DNA of 62,845 bases, taken from contig CAIKNE010000062.1 of assembly GCA_903828695.1 (NCBI GenBank), forward strand, positions 1-62,845, written 5' to 3'. Shown here in pieces: positions 20,764 to 29,765 of this stretch. Under the pieces are notes generated by a model. It was not told the origin of the DNA, ran no database searches, and saw only the letters and a list, made by a program, of their open reading frames with translations. How positions within the stretch are numbered: position 1 is the stretch's first letter; every line of letters begins with the position of its first letter. The translations under genes were made by a program, and so were the position numbers. Origin of the DNA: an uncultured Burkholderiales bacterium. Lineage in GTDB: Bacteria; Pseudomonadota; Gammaproteobacteria; Burkholderiales; Burkholderiaceae_C.

Positions 20764-21543
20764 ATGACTTTTATAGCGTTAGATGTGGGAAATACCCGCT
20801 TAAAGTGGGCGCAGTATGAGAGTTATAACCCACAGGCAAAATTGTTAGGCCATGGCGCAGTCTTCTTAGAGAATATAGATCATTTGGGCGAAGAGGTTTG
20901 GAAGCATTTGCCCGTTCCTGAGCGGATGCTTGGGTGTATTGTGGCGGGTGAGGCGATTCGTCGCCGTGTAGAAGAGCAGTTGGAGGTATGGGATTTAGAG
21001 CCCCAGTGGATTGTGCCCTCGACCTCTGAGGCCGGTTTAACCAATGGCTATGAATACCCCACTCGTTTAGGCGCAGACAGATGGGTTGCGATGATTGGCG
21101 CTTTGGCGCGCCACCGCGCAAGGCTCCTTGGAACCCAGCAAAGGCCCCTGGTTGTGGTGATGATAGGCACCGCCGTGACTGTTGACGCGGTCGATGCAAC
21201 GGGCCATTTTATGGGCGGATTGATACTGCCAGGACACGGCATCATGCTAAGGGCCCTAGAGTCGGGAACTGCGGGACTGCATGTACCGACGGGAGAGGTG
21301 AAGACTTTTCCAACCAATACCAGTGATGCTTTGACAAGCGGTGGGACCTACGCCATAGCGGGTGCCATTGAGCAGATGGTTCAACACCTTCGGGCACGCA
21401 CAGGGGCAGAGCCCCTATGTATGATGACTGGAGGTGCGGGCTGGAAAATGGAGCCGTATCTAACTACTCCGTTTGAGTTGATCGATGGTTTAATCTTCGA
21501 TGGAATACTGCACACTGCAAGCAGTCGGTACAGGGATAAGTAA
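20764..21543 (+). CDS. coaX: Type III pantothenate kinase
   Basis: CoaX phosphorylates pantothenate, the first step of coenzyme A synthesis. The product (259 residues from ATG 20764) begins [17 protein letters not shown], with the ASKHA phosphate-1 motif at Asp7. It contains the substrate motif [16 protein letters not shown], the phosphate-2 motif [11 protein letters not shown], and [15 protein letters not shown] 20746 and ATG 20749 are in frame upstream, but CoaX proteins usually start a few residues before the DxGNT motif, so 20764 is chosen. birA, the usual upstream partner in betaproteobacteria, is absent here. Confidence 0.92.
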   Translation: MTFIALDVGNTRLKWAQYESYNPQAKLLGHGAVFLENIDHLGEEVWKHLPVPERMLGCIVAGEAIRRRVEEQLEVWDLEPQWIVPSTSEAGLTNGYEYPTRLGADRWVAMIGALARHRARLLGTQQRPLVVVMIGTAVTVDAVDATGHFMGGLILPGHGIMLRALESGTAGLHVPTGEVKTFPTNTSDALTSGGTYAIAGAIEQMVQHLRARTGAEPLCMMTGGAGWKMEPYLTTPFELIDGLIFDGILHTASSRYRDK

Positions 21544-21702
21544 TCTAATGAGATGTGCGAGATTTGAAGGTCATAGAACACCTAAGTATGTTTGAAATCG
21601 GTACAGCGTTTTCAAGTAGTGCAAGGTCATTTAATCCAGGCTAAACTAGTCCCTAATCGGTGAATCAGTCAACACAATAATTGCAAACTGAAGGTCTCCA
21701 TC

Positions 21703-22890
21703 ATGAATGTTTTAGATTCTATTTTGACCCAGGCCAGCTCGATCGTTGCTGTGCGCAGGGACATCCACGCGCATCCGGAGCTGTGTTTTGAGGAAAACAG
21801 AACCGCAGACGTGGTTGCCCGCAAGTTGACCGAATGGGGCATAGAAATAGACCGAGGCATGGGGACAACGGGTGTTGTCGGCATTATTAAATCGGGCACC
21901 AGCACAAAGGCGATTGGGCTGCGTGCGGACATGGATGCATTGCCCATACAAGAGAAAAACACGTTTGAGCACGCAAGCAAACATGTGGGCAAAATGCACG
22001 CCTGTGGGCATGATGGTCACACCGCTATGCTTTTGGCTGCGGCGCAGCATTTAGCCAAGAATAGGAATTTCGACGGTACTGTGTACCTGATCTTCCAACC
22101 CGCGGAGGAAGGCGGGGGCGGTGCCCGCGAGATGATCAAAGACGGGTTGTTTACAAAATACCCCATGCAGCAAGTTTACGGAATGCACAATTGGCCAGGT
22201 CTGGAAGTTGGACAATTTGCCGCAAGCCCGGGCCCCGTAATGGCCTCCAGTAACGAGTTCAAAATTGTCGTTAAAGGTAAGGGTTCACACGCTGCGTTGC
22301 CACACAACGGGATTGATCCAGTTCCCATTGCCTGCCAGATGGTGCAGGCATTTCAAACCATCATCACGCGCAATAAAAAACCAGTCGATGCGGGTGTGAT
22401 TTCGGTGACGATGATCAATGCCGGGCACGCTACAAATGTTGTGCCCGACAGTTGTGTGCTACAGGGCACGGTAAGAACATTTTCTTTTGAAGTGTTGGAT
22501 ATGATTGAAAAGCGCATGCAAGTTGTGGCCGAACACGTCTGTGCAGCGCATGAGGCGCAGTGTGAGTTTGAGTTTCGCAGAAACTACCCTCCCACCATCA
22601 ATCACGCAAGTGCAGTCGAAGAAGTGCGAAAAGTACTGGCTCAAGTCGTTCGTCCCGAGCAGGTCTTGGCACAAGAGCCAACCATGGGGGCGGAAGATTT
22701 CTCTTACATGCTGCAAGCCCTGCCCGGTGCATACTTCTTCATCGGGAACGGAGAGGGCGCGCACCGCCATGTGGGGCACGGGGAGGGGCCATGCACGCTG
22801 CACAACCCGAGCTACGACTTCAACGATGATTTGATACCCTTGGGGGGAACGGTCTGGGTTAGATTGGTTGAATCTTTATTGGCCAAATGA
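21703..22890 (+). CDS. M20 family amidohydrolase (hippurate hydrolase-like)
   Basis: A 395-residue metal-dependent amidohydrolase of the aminoacylase/hippuricase subfamily of peptidase family M20. The metal ligands are visible: Cys101 and His103 in MHACGHDGH, Glu135/Glu136 in FQPAEEGGGG, His162 in GMHNWPG, and a histidine near the C-terminus in TLHNPSYDFND. IHAHPEL and the lid domain (about 190-305) are present. Known members remove N-acyl groups from amino acids or cleave indole-acetyl-amino acid conjugates; the substrate here is unknown. The gene stands alone, 160 nt after coaX and converging on a TetR gene. Confidence 0.88.
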   Translation: MNVLDSILTQASSIVAVRRDIHAHPELCFEENRTADVVARKLTEWGIEIDRGMGTTGVVGIIKSGTSTKAIGLRADMDALPIQEKNTFEHASKHVGKMHACGHDGHTAMLLAAAQHLAKNRNFDGTVYLIFQPAEEGGGGAREMIKDGLFTKYPMQQVYGMHNWPGLEVGQFAASPGPVMASSNEFKIVVKGKGSHAALPHNGIDPVPIACQMVQAFQTIITRNKKPVDAGVISVTMINAGHATNVVPDSCVLQGTVRTFSFEVLDMIEKRMQVVAEHVCAAHEAQCEFEFRRNYPPTINHASAVEEVRKVLAQVVRPEQVLAQEPTMGAEDFSYMLQALPGAYFFIGNGEGAHRHVGHGEGPCTLHNPSYDFNDDLIPLGGTVWVRLVESLLAK

Positions 22891-22931
22891 TATTGCAACT
22901 TAGGCTTCCAACTCCTTTGTACAACTTCGAT

Positions 22932-23600
22932 TTATAGCCGTTGCACCTGGGTGTCGTAAGCTTTTAGCAAGTTTTGCAGGTGAGCGCGTTCGTGCTCTTC
23001 TAAATAAGGTAGCAAAAGTCTTAGCAACTGCACAGCACCCTTTAGTACGGACTGTTGAGCGTTGGCGTCCTCAAGGGCATTTCTGGGGTCTCGCACGTAC
23101 TCGTAGCTTAACCACCAGGTCAAAATCACAACCATGTGAACCGCTAGTGCTTGGCGGTCCTCCACGCTTATTTGCAGAGCGCTTGATAGCTCCAAGCCTT
23201 GAAGAAGTGATTTAAAAGCGCTAGTCTTGTGCAGTATGACATCTTTGATCTCAGACTCAAGGCGTCTATTGCGGCTAAGTAAGTCGTTTAAATCTCTGTA
23301 TAAAAACCGGTATTCCCAAACTATTTCAAATATGGAGTGAATAAAAAACCAAGCATCTTCAATGTTTCTGATGTCGGTTGCTGCAGCGAGAAGCGGTATG
23401 ATTGCCTTTTGATAGCGATCAAAAAGCGCGTTCACCAACTCCTCTTTAGCTGGGAAATGGTAGTAAAGATTGCCCGGACTGATGTTCAAGTCCGAGGAGA
23501 TGAGAGTGGTGGATACATTGGGCTCGCCGTAACGATTAAAGAGCGCAAGGGATGCGTCCAAAATACGTTGAGCAGTGCGTCTAGGCGCTTTTGTTGCCAT
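22932..23600 (-). CDS. TetR/AcrR family transcriptional regulator
   Basis: A 222-residue repressor with the TetR helix-turn-helix near residues 8-55. It reads RILDASLALFNRYGEPNVSTT followed by LISSDLNISPGNLYYHFPAKEELVNALF. The C-terminal ligand domain is long and helical, with an aromatic stretch DAWFFIHSIFEIVWEYRFLYRDLNDLL. It lies downstream of the phasin gene on the same strand (139-nt gap). Similar long TetR regulators sit beside phasin or polyhydroxyalkanoate genes in betaproteobacteria, so control of the phasin is a fair guess. No operator was identified. Confidence 0.85.
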   Translation of the reverse strand: MATKAPRRTAQRILDASLALFNRYGEPNVSTTLISSDLNISPGNLYYHFPAKEELVNALFDRYQKAIIPLLAAATDIRNIEDAWFFIHSIFEIVWEYRFLYRDLNDLLSRNRRLESEIKDVILHKTSAFKSLLQGLELSSALQISVEDRQALAVHMVVILTWWLSYEYVRDPRNALEDANAQQSVLKGAVQLLRLLLPYLEEHERAHLQNLLKAYDTQVQRL

Positions 23601-23739
23601 AGGATAAAAGCCGAAGTCTAAGTTGTCACGGAAAAATCACTCTAACTCAGAAGCCGGGAAAAGAAACGCGGGTTCCTACCAGTGTCTTGCGTTTAAAGTG
23701 TGAAAAGTTCACTGCACCACACTCCTCGCTGCGGCGTTA

Positions 23740-24186
23740 TTAGGCTGTGTCCCCTTTGGACTTTTGCGTAGTGCTTGTCTTGCGCTTGGGGGCCTCTTTA
23801 GTGCCCAGTTGTTTCTCGAGTGACTCAATACGGTCAAGAAGCGACTGGAGTTGCTCAGCACTGGGCACGCCCATGCGGTATAAAGCTTTGGCGACACGGT
23901 CCTCAAAAATGGTCTCTAGCTTGTCCCATTGACCCGTCGCCTTTTGATTGAGCTCTTGTGCGATGCCGGTCATCTTTTGGGTGGCCTCGTGCAATTTGGT
24001 CTCTGCGGTTTCCTGTGTTTTCTTTTGAAGATCCATTCCGTTCTTAACCAAAGTCTCAAAAGCCTTTCCGCCTTCTTGTTGGGCTTTGGAGAAGGCGCCG
24101 AGACCGGCGAGCCAGATTTGCTGGGCCGATTCTTTCATGGTATCGGTGAACGCTGCGGGATCAAAATGAGGGGGTTTTGTGGTCAT
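23740..24186 (-). CDS. Phasin family protein (polyhydroxyalkanoate granule-associated)
   Basis: Phasins coat intracellular polyester storage granules. The 148-residue product has the N-terminal phasin stretch SAQQIWLAGLGAFSKAQQEG, a long amphipathic helix, and a later segment MGVPSAEQLQSLLDRIESLEKQL predicted to form a leucine-zipper-like coil. It ends in a Lys/Thr/Ser-rich tail typical of PhaF/PhaI-type phasins. ATG 24186 is preferred to an in-frame ATG at 24192, since AGAGG lies 8 nt before the former and only 2 nt before the latter. No PHA synthase is in the window, so the storage pathway is inferred. Confidence 0.85.
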   Translation of the reverse strand: MTTKPPHFDPAAFTDTMKESAQQIWLAGLGAFSKAQQEGGKAFETLVKNGMDLQKKTQETAETKLHEATQKMTGIAQELNQKATGQWDKLETIFEDRVAKALYRMGVPSAEQLQSLLDRIESLEKQLGTKEAPKRKTSTTQKSKGDTA

Positions 24187-24382
24187 AAGCATGGCCTCTT
24201 TGTTGGTTTAATTGGGCTTACTTTAAATCAAATTTTGTTGAATGTTTAGTATGCAAAGACTAATCTGTTGGTTCCAGGTATTTTAGGGTGTTATGAACGC
24301 GTTGCAGCCCTCGGCGATGCCAGCGCAGGGCAATCTAGAACTACAATGTTAAATTACTAAATGTGAGAATAAAAGCTAATTC

Positions 24383-24868
24383 ATGAAATGGTACGTAGTC
24401 CACACTCGGCCTCGCCAAGAGGAGCGAGCGTTAGAGAATTTAACTCGCCAAGGGTACACCGCGTGGATGCCTTGGTTGGAGATTGAGAAGATCAGGCGTG
24501 GAAGAATTACCAAAGTCATAGAGCCCATGTTTAGTCGGTATTTGTTTATACAACTTGACCATGTGAACACGAACTGGAGTCCGATCAGATCAACACTAGG
24601 TGTTAGCAAATTAGTAACCTTTGGCAACCAAGCTGCTGCGGTGCCGGACGCTCTTGTGCAGACGTTGCGTCAATCACCAGCCCAAGACACAAAACGCATA
24701 CTTACCAAGGGTGATGTGGTTGAGTTTGTCCAAGGCCCCCTAAAGGGGATGACAGGGGTATTTGATCAACAAGACGGTGACTTGCGAGCGATGGTGTTGA
24801 TTGAGCTGATTAGTCAGTCTCACAAGGTTCACGTCTTGCTTGAAGAAGTCAAGCCCGTAGTTATTTAA
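24383..24868 (+). CDS. rfaH: RfaH-like NusG paralogue
   Basis: A specialised NusG paralogue. The 161-residue product has an NGN domain (about 1-100) opening MKWYVVHTRPRQEERALENL and a C-terminal KOW-type domain containing VVEFVQGPLKGMTGVFDQQD. It lacks the longer NusG N-terminal arm. Its RfaH-type features are the WYVVHTRPRQE start and the WMPWLEIEKIRRGRI segment. RfaH is recruited at ops sites and promotes transcription of long envelope or polysaccharide operons. uppS begins 12 nt after the stop, so the two are almost surely co-transcribed. True NusG is at 724. Confidence 0.8.
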   Translation: MKWYVVHTRPRQEERALENLTRQGYTAWMPWLEIEKIRRGRITKVIEPMFSRYLFIQLDHVNTNWSPIRSTLGVSKLVTFGNQAAAVPDALVQTLRQSPAQDTKRILTKGDVVEFVQGPLKGMTGVFDQQDGDLRAMVLIELISQSHKVHVLLEEVKPVVI

Positions 24869-24880
24869 AAATCGAATTAC

Positions 24881-25600
24881 ATGCAAAGCATACCCAAACA
24901 CATTGCGATGATCATGGACGGCAACGGTCGATGGGCCAAAAAAAGGTTGTTGCCCAGAGCGGTTGGTCACGTGAAGGGCGCCTCAAACGTCAGGTCTATC
25001 GTGCAAGCTTGCACAGACTATAAGGTAGAGTATTTAACGCTCTTTGCCTTTAGTACTGAGAACTGGCGCAGACCAGAGGATGAGGTATCTACGCTAATGG
25101 ATCTGTTTATTCAGTACTTGGATAAAGAGGTAAGCGAGATGCGTGAGGCGGGTATTCGTTTTCGCATCATTGGAGACCGCAACGCGTTTGCGCCCTCTCT
25201 TCAAGAGCGCATTGAGCGCGCTGAGCTAGAGACGAGTCACAACGCTAAACTGCATTTAACAATTGCGGCTAATTACGGCGGGCAGTGGGATATTTTGCGC
25301 GCGGCTCAACTTTGGATGCAGGCCAATCCAAACTCCTCCCTTAATGAATTAGAGCCTGCGGGGTTAAAGAATTATTTAAGCACTCACGAACTCCCAGACC
25401 CGGACTTATTGATTCGAACGGGAGGCGAGTCAAGGCTTAGCAACTTCCTGCTTTGGCAGATGGCCTATACCGAGCTTTATTTCACTGAAACGTACTGGCC
25501 TGAATTTGATAAGCCTGAGTTAGAGCTAGCCCTTAATTGGTTTAGCAAACGAGTACGTCGTTTTGGACAGACTGATGAACAAGTTTTAGGAGAAAACTAG
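24881..25600 (+). CDS. uppS: Isoprenyl (undecaprenyl diphosphate) synthase
   Basis: A cis-prenyltransferase that builds undecaprenyl diphosphate, the lipid carrier for peptidoglycan and surface polysaccharides. The 239-residue product has the catalytic Asp13 in MIMDGNGRWA, the STENWRRP loop (Asn61, Arg64), DPDLLIRTGGE at 173-183 and the late motif ELYFTETYWP. All expected residues are present. Its place after the rfaH-like gene is unusual: in most proteobacteria uppS lies in frr-uppS-cdsA-dxr. It may be a second copy for a special polyprenol, or the only copy relocated; the window cannot tell. Confidence 0.9.
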   Translation: MQSIPKHIAMIMDGNGRWAKKRLLPRAVGHVKGASNVRSIVQACTDYKVEYLTLFAFSTENWRRPEDEVSTLMDLFIQYLDKEVSEMREAGIRFRIIGDRNAFAPSLQERIERAELETSHNAKLHLTIAANYGGQWDILRAAQLWMQANPNSSLNELEPAGLKNYLSTHELPDPDLLIRTGGESRLSNFLLWQMAYTELYFTETYWPEFDKPELELALNWFSKRVRRFGQTDEQVLGEN

Positions 25601-25667
25601 TCGTACGCCTGGCAAATTTTCGAAAAATATAGATTAATGATTTCCAAATACGTTAATTTATGAAAAT

Positions 25668-25696
25668 TTGTGGAAAAATACGACTTCTCTTATAAA
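25668..25696 (+). promoter_or_regulatory. Possible promoter for the NYN-domain gene
   Basis: TATAAA (25691-25696) lies 17 nt after TTGTGG (25668-25673) in an AT-rich stretch. It is embedded in a 15-nt inverted repeat TCTCTTATAAAGAGA (25686-25700). The -10 box is good and the -35 box is weak. The inverted repeat over the -10 would suit a repressor. Confidence 0.35.
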
Positions 25697-25817
25697 GAGA
25701 GCATTGACCCGTTATGGTTCGTGCCGGTGATTACCCGCCATCAACGACGGGCTTGCCAATGTTTAGGACAGACATATTCCTGTCAATTTTTATTAAGTTT
25801 TATTAAGGTTAAACCTC

Positions 25818-26735
25818 ATGAAGAGTGAAAATCGTACGGCTCACCCCCGCAAGGAACATTCTGTGCCACGCACTGGAAAGTGCATAGCAATGATTGATAG
25901 TCATTACATGGCTTGGTTACTCAAACAAGAGTCCGAAGAGGACAGCGAATCTATTAACAGGCAGTCCCTAATCCCTGCCCTTACACAGGCTTTAAAAACA
26001 GCGGGACTTGCAGTGGATATTCAACGTGTTTATTGGTATACAGATACAGAGGAGGAGCAATATCTCAACGATCAAATCATCCGCCTCGTTCGCTCCGAGC
26101 AAGCCGAGGGTAGCGACGCGTTACTCCAACTGATGAGCGGAGATTTGAAGCGTTTAGCTGAGAATAAGGCGTGTGATCATATTTTGATTGCAAGCGATGA
26201 CGAGAGAATATTGGGCCTTGTTGACGATGCGCAGTTAAGAGGTATTGGAGTTCATTTATTAGCCGATGAGTCCGCAAGACATATGGATCAATTGGCAAGC
26301 GCAGATCCCGATTGGTGTCGTCTTTTGGCGCATGCAGATCGCAGGATTTTTCTGCAAGCTGCAGGTATTCGCGATTTAACGCATACGGCTAAAGCTACCC
26401 CAGCCACACCAGCTGTGCCTGCAGCGCCTTTGGATCCAGAGGCCATGCGTGTGAAGCTCTTAGAGGTGGTGAATGGGTGGTGGGCCGATGAGCCTCAAGA
26501 TATTCAAGATGATTTGAGGGACGAGCTCTTGAATAACCAAGGTATTCCCCAGGAAGTTGATCGCCATTTGTTGTTGCGCGTGAGAAAGGTTCTTGAGCGT
26601 CCTCTCAGCTTCCCTGAGAAAAAAATGTTAAGAGAGATGGTTCGCAATACGGTCTTAGGTCTTGCGCAAGATACGGTCGCTGCCACTCTAGCGCCTGCAC
26701 CCGCGCATGCGACAGAGCCAGTTATGCCTGTTTAA
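25818..26735 (+). CDS. NYN (LabA/DUF88-like) domain protein
   Basis: A 305-residue protein. Residues about 21-170 match the NYN fold, a PIN-like nuclease domain: an acidic residue in the first strand (Asp27 in CIAMIDSHY), YWYTDTEEEQ, and the acidic pair Asp127/Asp128 in HILIASDDERI. A Pro/Ala linker (about 188-203) leads to a helical C-terminal part (about 204-285) with WWADEPQDIQDDLRDELLNN and LLLRVRKVLERPLSFPEKK, not matched to a named domain. NYN proteins are suspected or proven RNases; the target here is unknown. A terminator separates it from argB. Confidence 0.75.
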   Translation: MKSENRTAHPRKEHSVPRTGKCIAMIDSHYMAWLLKQESEEDSESINRQSLIPALTQALKTAGLAVDIQRVYWYTDTEEEQYLNDQIIRLVRSEQAEGSDALLQLMSGDLKRLAENKACDHILIASDDERILGLVDDAQLRGIGVHLLADESARHMDQLASADPDWCRLLAHADRRIFLQAAGIRDLTHTAKATPATPAVPAAPLDPEAMRVKLLEVVNGWWADEPQDIQDDLRDELLNNQGIPQEVDRHLLLRVRKVLERPLSFPEKKMLREMVRNTVLGLAQDTVAATLAPAPAHATEPVMPV

Positions 26736-26770
26736 ATTCCATCTCTGAGCTCTAAAGCCAAGCTCCCCGC

Positions 26771-26810
26771 AAAGCCCAGTATTTTGACGATCTCAGAGTA
26801 CTGGGCTTTT
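26771..26810 (+). terminator. Terminator between the NYN gene and argB
   Basis: AAAGCCCAGTA (26771-26781) pairs perfectly with TACTGGGCTTT (26799-26809), an 11-bp stem with a 17-nt loop, followed by a T and then GACG. Part of the loop plus downstream sequence forms a 12-nt direct repeat, TTTTGACGATCT, at 26782-26793 and 26807-26818. The 5' AAA and 3' TTTT flanks mean it could act in both directions. Confidence 0.65.
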
Positions 26811-27003
26811 GACGATCTAGACGTCTTTTACGCCTGTTAAAGTTTTGTTACAGTGTTGAGTTGGGGTGCTGCAATTTTGCGCATAAACTTTCGTACACTA
26901 CCGATACGCTCAAACACTGAGAATTGAGGGGGCGCTTCGTTTGCCGCAGCTCAAGAATTTCAAAACTGAACCCATAAATCCCAACCCTTAAACACGCTAC
27001 ATC

Positions 27004-27894
27004 ATGAGTGATACCCCACACAGAGATATCCACAGTCAGGCTGACATTTTGGCCCAGGCGTTGCCCTACATCAGAAAATTTCACGGCAAAACTTTGGTGA
27101 TCAAATACGGCGGTAATGCAATGACTGACCCCAAGTTGCAAGCTGACTTTGCAGCCGACGTGGTGCTCTTAAAGTTGGTAGGCATGAATCCCGTTGTTGT
27201 TCACGGAGGTGGGCCGCAGATTGAGACCGTACTTAAGCGGCTTGGCAAGAAAGGCGAATTTGTTCAAGGCATGCGCGTTACTGATGAGGAGACTATGGAG
27301 GTGGTTGAGTGGGTGTTGGCCGGGGAAGTTCAGCAAGACATCGTGGGGTTGATTAACCAAGCAGGGGGCAAAGCGGTTGGATTAACTGGGCGGGATGGGG
27401 GCATGATTCACGCTCGGCGTCTCAAAATGCTCGACAACAAAGACCCCTCTAAGGAAATTGATGTGGGTCTGGTGGGTGAAATTGTGGGTATTGATCCCAG
27501 TGTCGTGAAGGCTTTGCAAGATGATGCTTTCATCCCCGTTATTAGTCCCATTGGATTTGGTGAAAACAATGAGTCCTACAACATCAATGCTGATGTTGTA
27601 GCGGCCAAGTTGGCTACTGTCTTGCAAGCCGAAAAATTGGTGTTACTGACCAATACAGAGGGTGTTTTGGATAAAAACGGGAAATTACTAACGAATTTAT
27701 CTGCCAAAGAGATTGATGGTCTCTTTGAAGACGGTACGATCAGTGGGGGAATGCTCCCTAAAATTAGTGGTGCTTTAGATGCGGCAAAGAGTGGCGTAAA
27801 CTCAGTCCATATTATTGATGGCCGAGTACCACACGTTTTGCTGTTAGAGGTTTTGACGGAGCAAGCCTTTGGGACAATGATCCGGTCCCACTAA
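27004..27894 (+). CDS. argB: Acetylglutamate kinase
   Basis: ArgB phosphorylates N-acetylglutamate, the second step of arginine synthesis. The 296-residue product shows the amino-acid kinase fold: [12 protein letters not shown] with the phosphate-binding lysine near the N-terminus, [26 protein letters not shown], and a late [16 protein letters not shown] followed by [18 protein letters not shown]. The length and the region [20 protein letters not shown] fit the arginine-inhibited hexameric class, though that is inference. slmA follows 21 nt later. No other arg genes are in the window. Confidence 0.95.
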   Translation: MSDTPHRDIHSQADILAQALPYIRKFHGKTLVIKYGGNAMTDPKLQADFAADVVLLKLVGMNPVVVHGGGPQIETVLKRLGKKGEFVQGMRVTDEETMEVVEWVLAGEVQQDIVGLINQAGGKAVGLTGRDGGMIHARRLKMLDNKDPSKEIDVGLVGEIVGIDPSVVKALQDDAFIPVISPIGFGENNESYNINADVVAAKLATVLQAEKLVLLTNTEGVLDKNGKLLTNLSAKEIDGLFEDGTISGGMLPKISGALDAAKSGVNSVHIIDGRVPHVLLLEVLTEQAFGTMIRSH

Positions 27895-27915
27895 TCAATT
27901 GCAAGGGGGTTTCGA

Positions 27916-28563
27916 ATGGTTGATGAGACGTTGTCCAGTGCACCTGATGCACCCGATGTAGCGCAGGGTACAACCCCCTCCTCTAGTCGACGAAGACCAA
28001 AGCCAGGTGAGAGAAGACTTCAGATTTTGCAGACACTGGCTTTGATGCTTGAGCAACCCGGATTTGACAGAATCACCACTGCCGCCTTGGCCGCTAACTT
28101 ACAAGTCAGTGAGGCCGCTCTCTACAGGCACTTTGCCAGCAAAGCGCAAATGTTTGAGGGTTTGATTGAATTTGTGGAGCAAAGTCTTTTTTCTTTAATC
28201 AATCAAATCGCTGAGAGAGAGGCAACTGCCTCTTTCAAAGCGCATCAAATTGCAACGGTGATTTTGCAGTTCGCTGAGAAAAATCCGGGAATGACCCGTG
28301 TGATGGTAGGCGACGCATTGGTGTTTGAGAATGACCGTTTGCAAACTCGTATGAATCAATTCTTTGACCGCATTGAGTCGGTACTGCGTATTGTTTACAA
28401 AGACGCGGCGCAGCAAGAAAAATCAACAACTCCAACTGTAGACGCACAGATGCAGGCTAGTGCGTTGGTGACTTATGTGATTGGAAGATTGGTACGCTAT
28501 ACCCGCTCAGGATTTAAGAGAGCGCCAACAGAGTATTTAGAGGTCACGCTCAGGCTGTTCTAA
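27916..28563 (+). CDS. slmA: Nucleoid occlusion factor SlmA (TetR family)
   Basis: SlmA binds chromosomal sites and blocks FtsZ assembly over the nucleoid. The 215-residue product has a variable Ser/Pro-rich leader (about 1-28). The SlmA-type DNA-binding region follows: RRLQILQTLALMLEQPG, then ITTAALAANLQVSEAALYRHF and SKAQMFEGLIEFVEQSLF. This stretch is far closer to SlmA than to general TetR regulators. The end of the protein carries LVTYVIGRLVRYTRSGFKRAP, also SlmA-like. argB-slmA adjacency is common in Burkholderiales. Start ATG 27916 has AAGGGGG upstream. Confidence 0.88.
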   Translation: MVDETLSSAPDAPDVAQGTTPSSSRRRPKPGERRLQILQTLALMLEQPGFDRITTAALAANLQVSEAALYRHFASKAQMFEGLIEFVEQSLFSLINQIAEREATASFKAHQIATVILQFAEKNPGMTRVMVGDALVFENDRLQTRMNQFFDRIESVLRIVYKDAAQQEKSTTPTVDAQMQASALVTYVIGRLVRYTRSGFKRAPTEYLEVTLRLF

Positions 28564-28617
28564 GCCTGCCGCGCAACTACCCTCCCCCTACTCGGCCCTA
28601 TCTCAAGCCATTGCACT

Positions 28618-29685
28618 TTAAATACTGACGCCGACTAATTTACCTGCATTGATGATTTCTTGCCAAGTCGCATCATCAATGGGAACACCGCTCTTGAGTC
28701 GTTCAGCTCTTTTTTGACGCTCGGGCTCACCTGCTAGTGTCACCCCTTGTGAGTCGGGAGCGTCTGGGCTGTTGCGCAGCCAGTCTATAAACGCAAGTGT
28801 TTCTTGTGCAAAATTGGCCTGAGTTCCAAGACGTTTAGGATCGATCACAATGGTGAGCATGCTGTTGAGCACCGCGCGTCTTCCGTCCGCTTGTCTGTGC
28901 CACGTACCCCCGCCTGACAAAGCGCCACCCAAGAGTTCACAAGCAACTGCGAGCCCAAATCCTTTATATTGCCCAAAGGGCATTAAAGCGCCCATTTTGC
29001 CGTTGGACTGAGGGACTACAACGACGCCTGGATTGGTTGTTGGGTTGCCGTGCTCATCGATTAAGGTGCCTGGCTCAACACTTTTACCCTCGTTGTGTGC
29101 AACTCTCATTTTGCCTTGCGCAACCCGACTGGTTGCGAAATCTAAAATGAAAGGCTCACGTGCGTTCTCGCCCACACCTACGGGGATACCGATGCAACAA
29201 GGGTTGGTTCCAAAGCGTCCATCCCCGCCCCCGTAGGGCGCAACGATAGGGCGGGAATTAACACTAACAAAATGAATAGAGATCCACTGATGGGCCACAG
29301 CCATCTCGGCGTAGTGCCCTATACGTCCCAAGTGATGTGCATTAGACAAAGACATGATGCACGAGCCGTGGGCATGCACTCGCTCAAACGCCAGCTCCAT
29401 GGCCTGCACGCCCACATTTTGGCCAAAGCCTCTTTGACCGTCCAGGCCAAGGAGTGTTCCGGTGTCAACAAGTGTTTGAATTTTGGCGTTGGGGCTTAGA
29501 TTTTTCTCAAGTACAGCGTCAACATAGCGAGGCGCCATGCCTACCCCGTGAGAGTCATGGCCACTTAGATTGGCGAGTACTAAATTAGAGGCGACTTGAT
29601 GAGCCTCCTCGGGGGTGCTTCCTACGGCTGTAAATAGTGAAGCAATTTTTTCTTCAAGCTCTTTTGATTGAATAATAATCGACAT
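28618..29685 (-). CDS. LDH2/malate dehydrogenase family oxidoreductase
   Basis: A 355-residue NAD(P)-dependent oxidoreductase of the LDH2/MDH2 family, which oxidises or reduces 2-hydroxy acids (malate, lactate, ureidoglycolate, 2,3-diketo-gulonate and others). Family marks are HDSHGVGMAPRYV with the conserved SHG, SLSNAHHLGRIGHYAEMA with the catalytic histidine, VAPYGGGDGRFGTNPCC, and FGQYKGFGLAVACELLGGALSGG. It lies 80 nt downstream of the UxaA-family gene on the same strand, so they probably share an operon. In this cluster it could handle a 2-hydroxy acid made from the sugar acid. The substrate is not determinable from sequence. Confidence 0.82.
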   Translation of the reverse strand: MSIIIQSKELEEKIASLFTAVGSTPEEAHQVASNLVLANLSGHDSHGVGMAPRYVDAVLEKNLSPNAKIQTLVDTGTLLGLDGQRGFGQNVGVQAMELAFERVHAHGSCIMSLSNAHHLGRIGHYAEMAVAHQWISIHFVSVNSRPIVAPYGGGDGRFGTNPCCIGIPVGVGENAREPFILDFATSRVAQGKMRVAHNEGKSVEPGTLIDEHGNPTTNPGVVVVPQSNGKMGALMPFGQYKGFGLAVACELLGGALSGGGTWHRQADGRRAVLNSMLTIVIDPKRLGTQANFAQETLAFIDWLRNSPDAPDSQGVTLAGEPERQKRAERLKSGVPIDDATWQEIINAGKLVGVSI

Positions 29686-29765
29686 GGGTGGGCATCCTAT
29701 TTGTTTTGCGGGGGTATTTTTGCATGGGTTGCTGAATGCCTAGTCCAGCAAGGGGCGTCGCTGAT

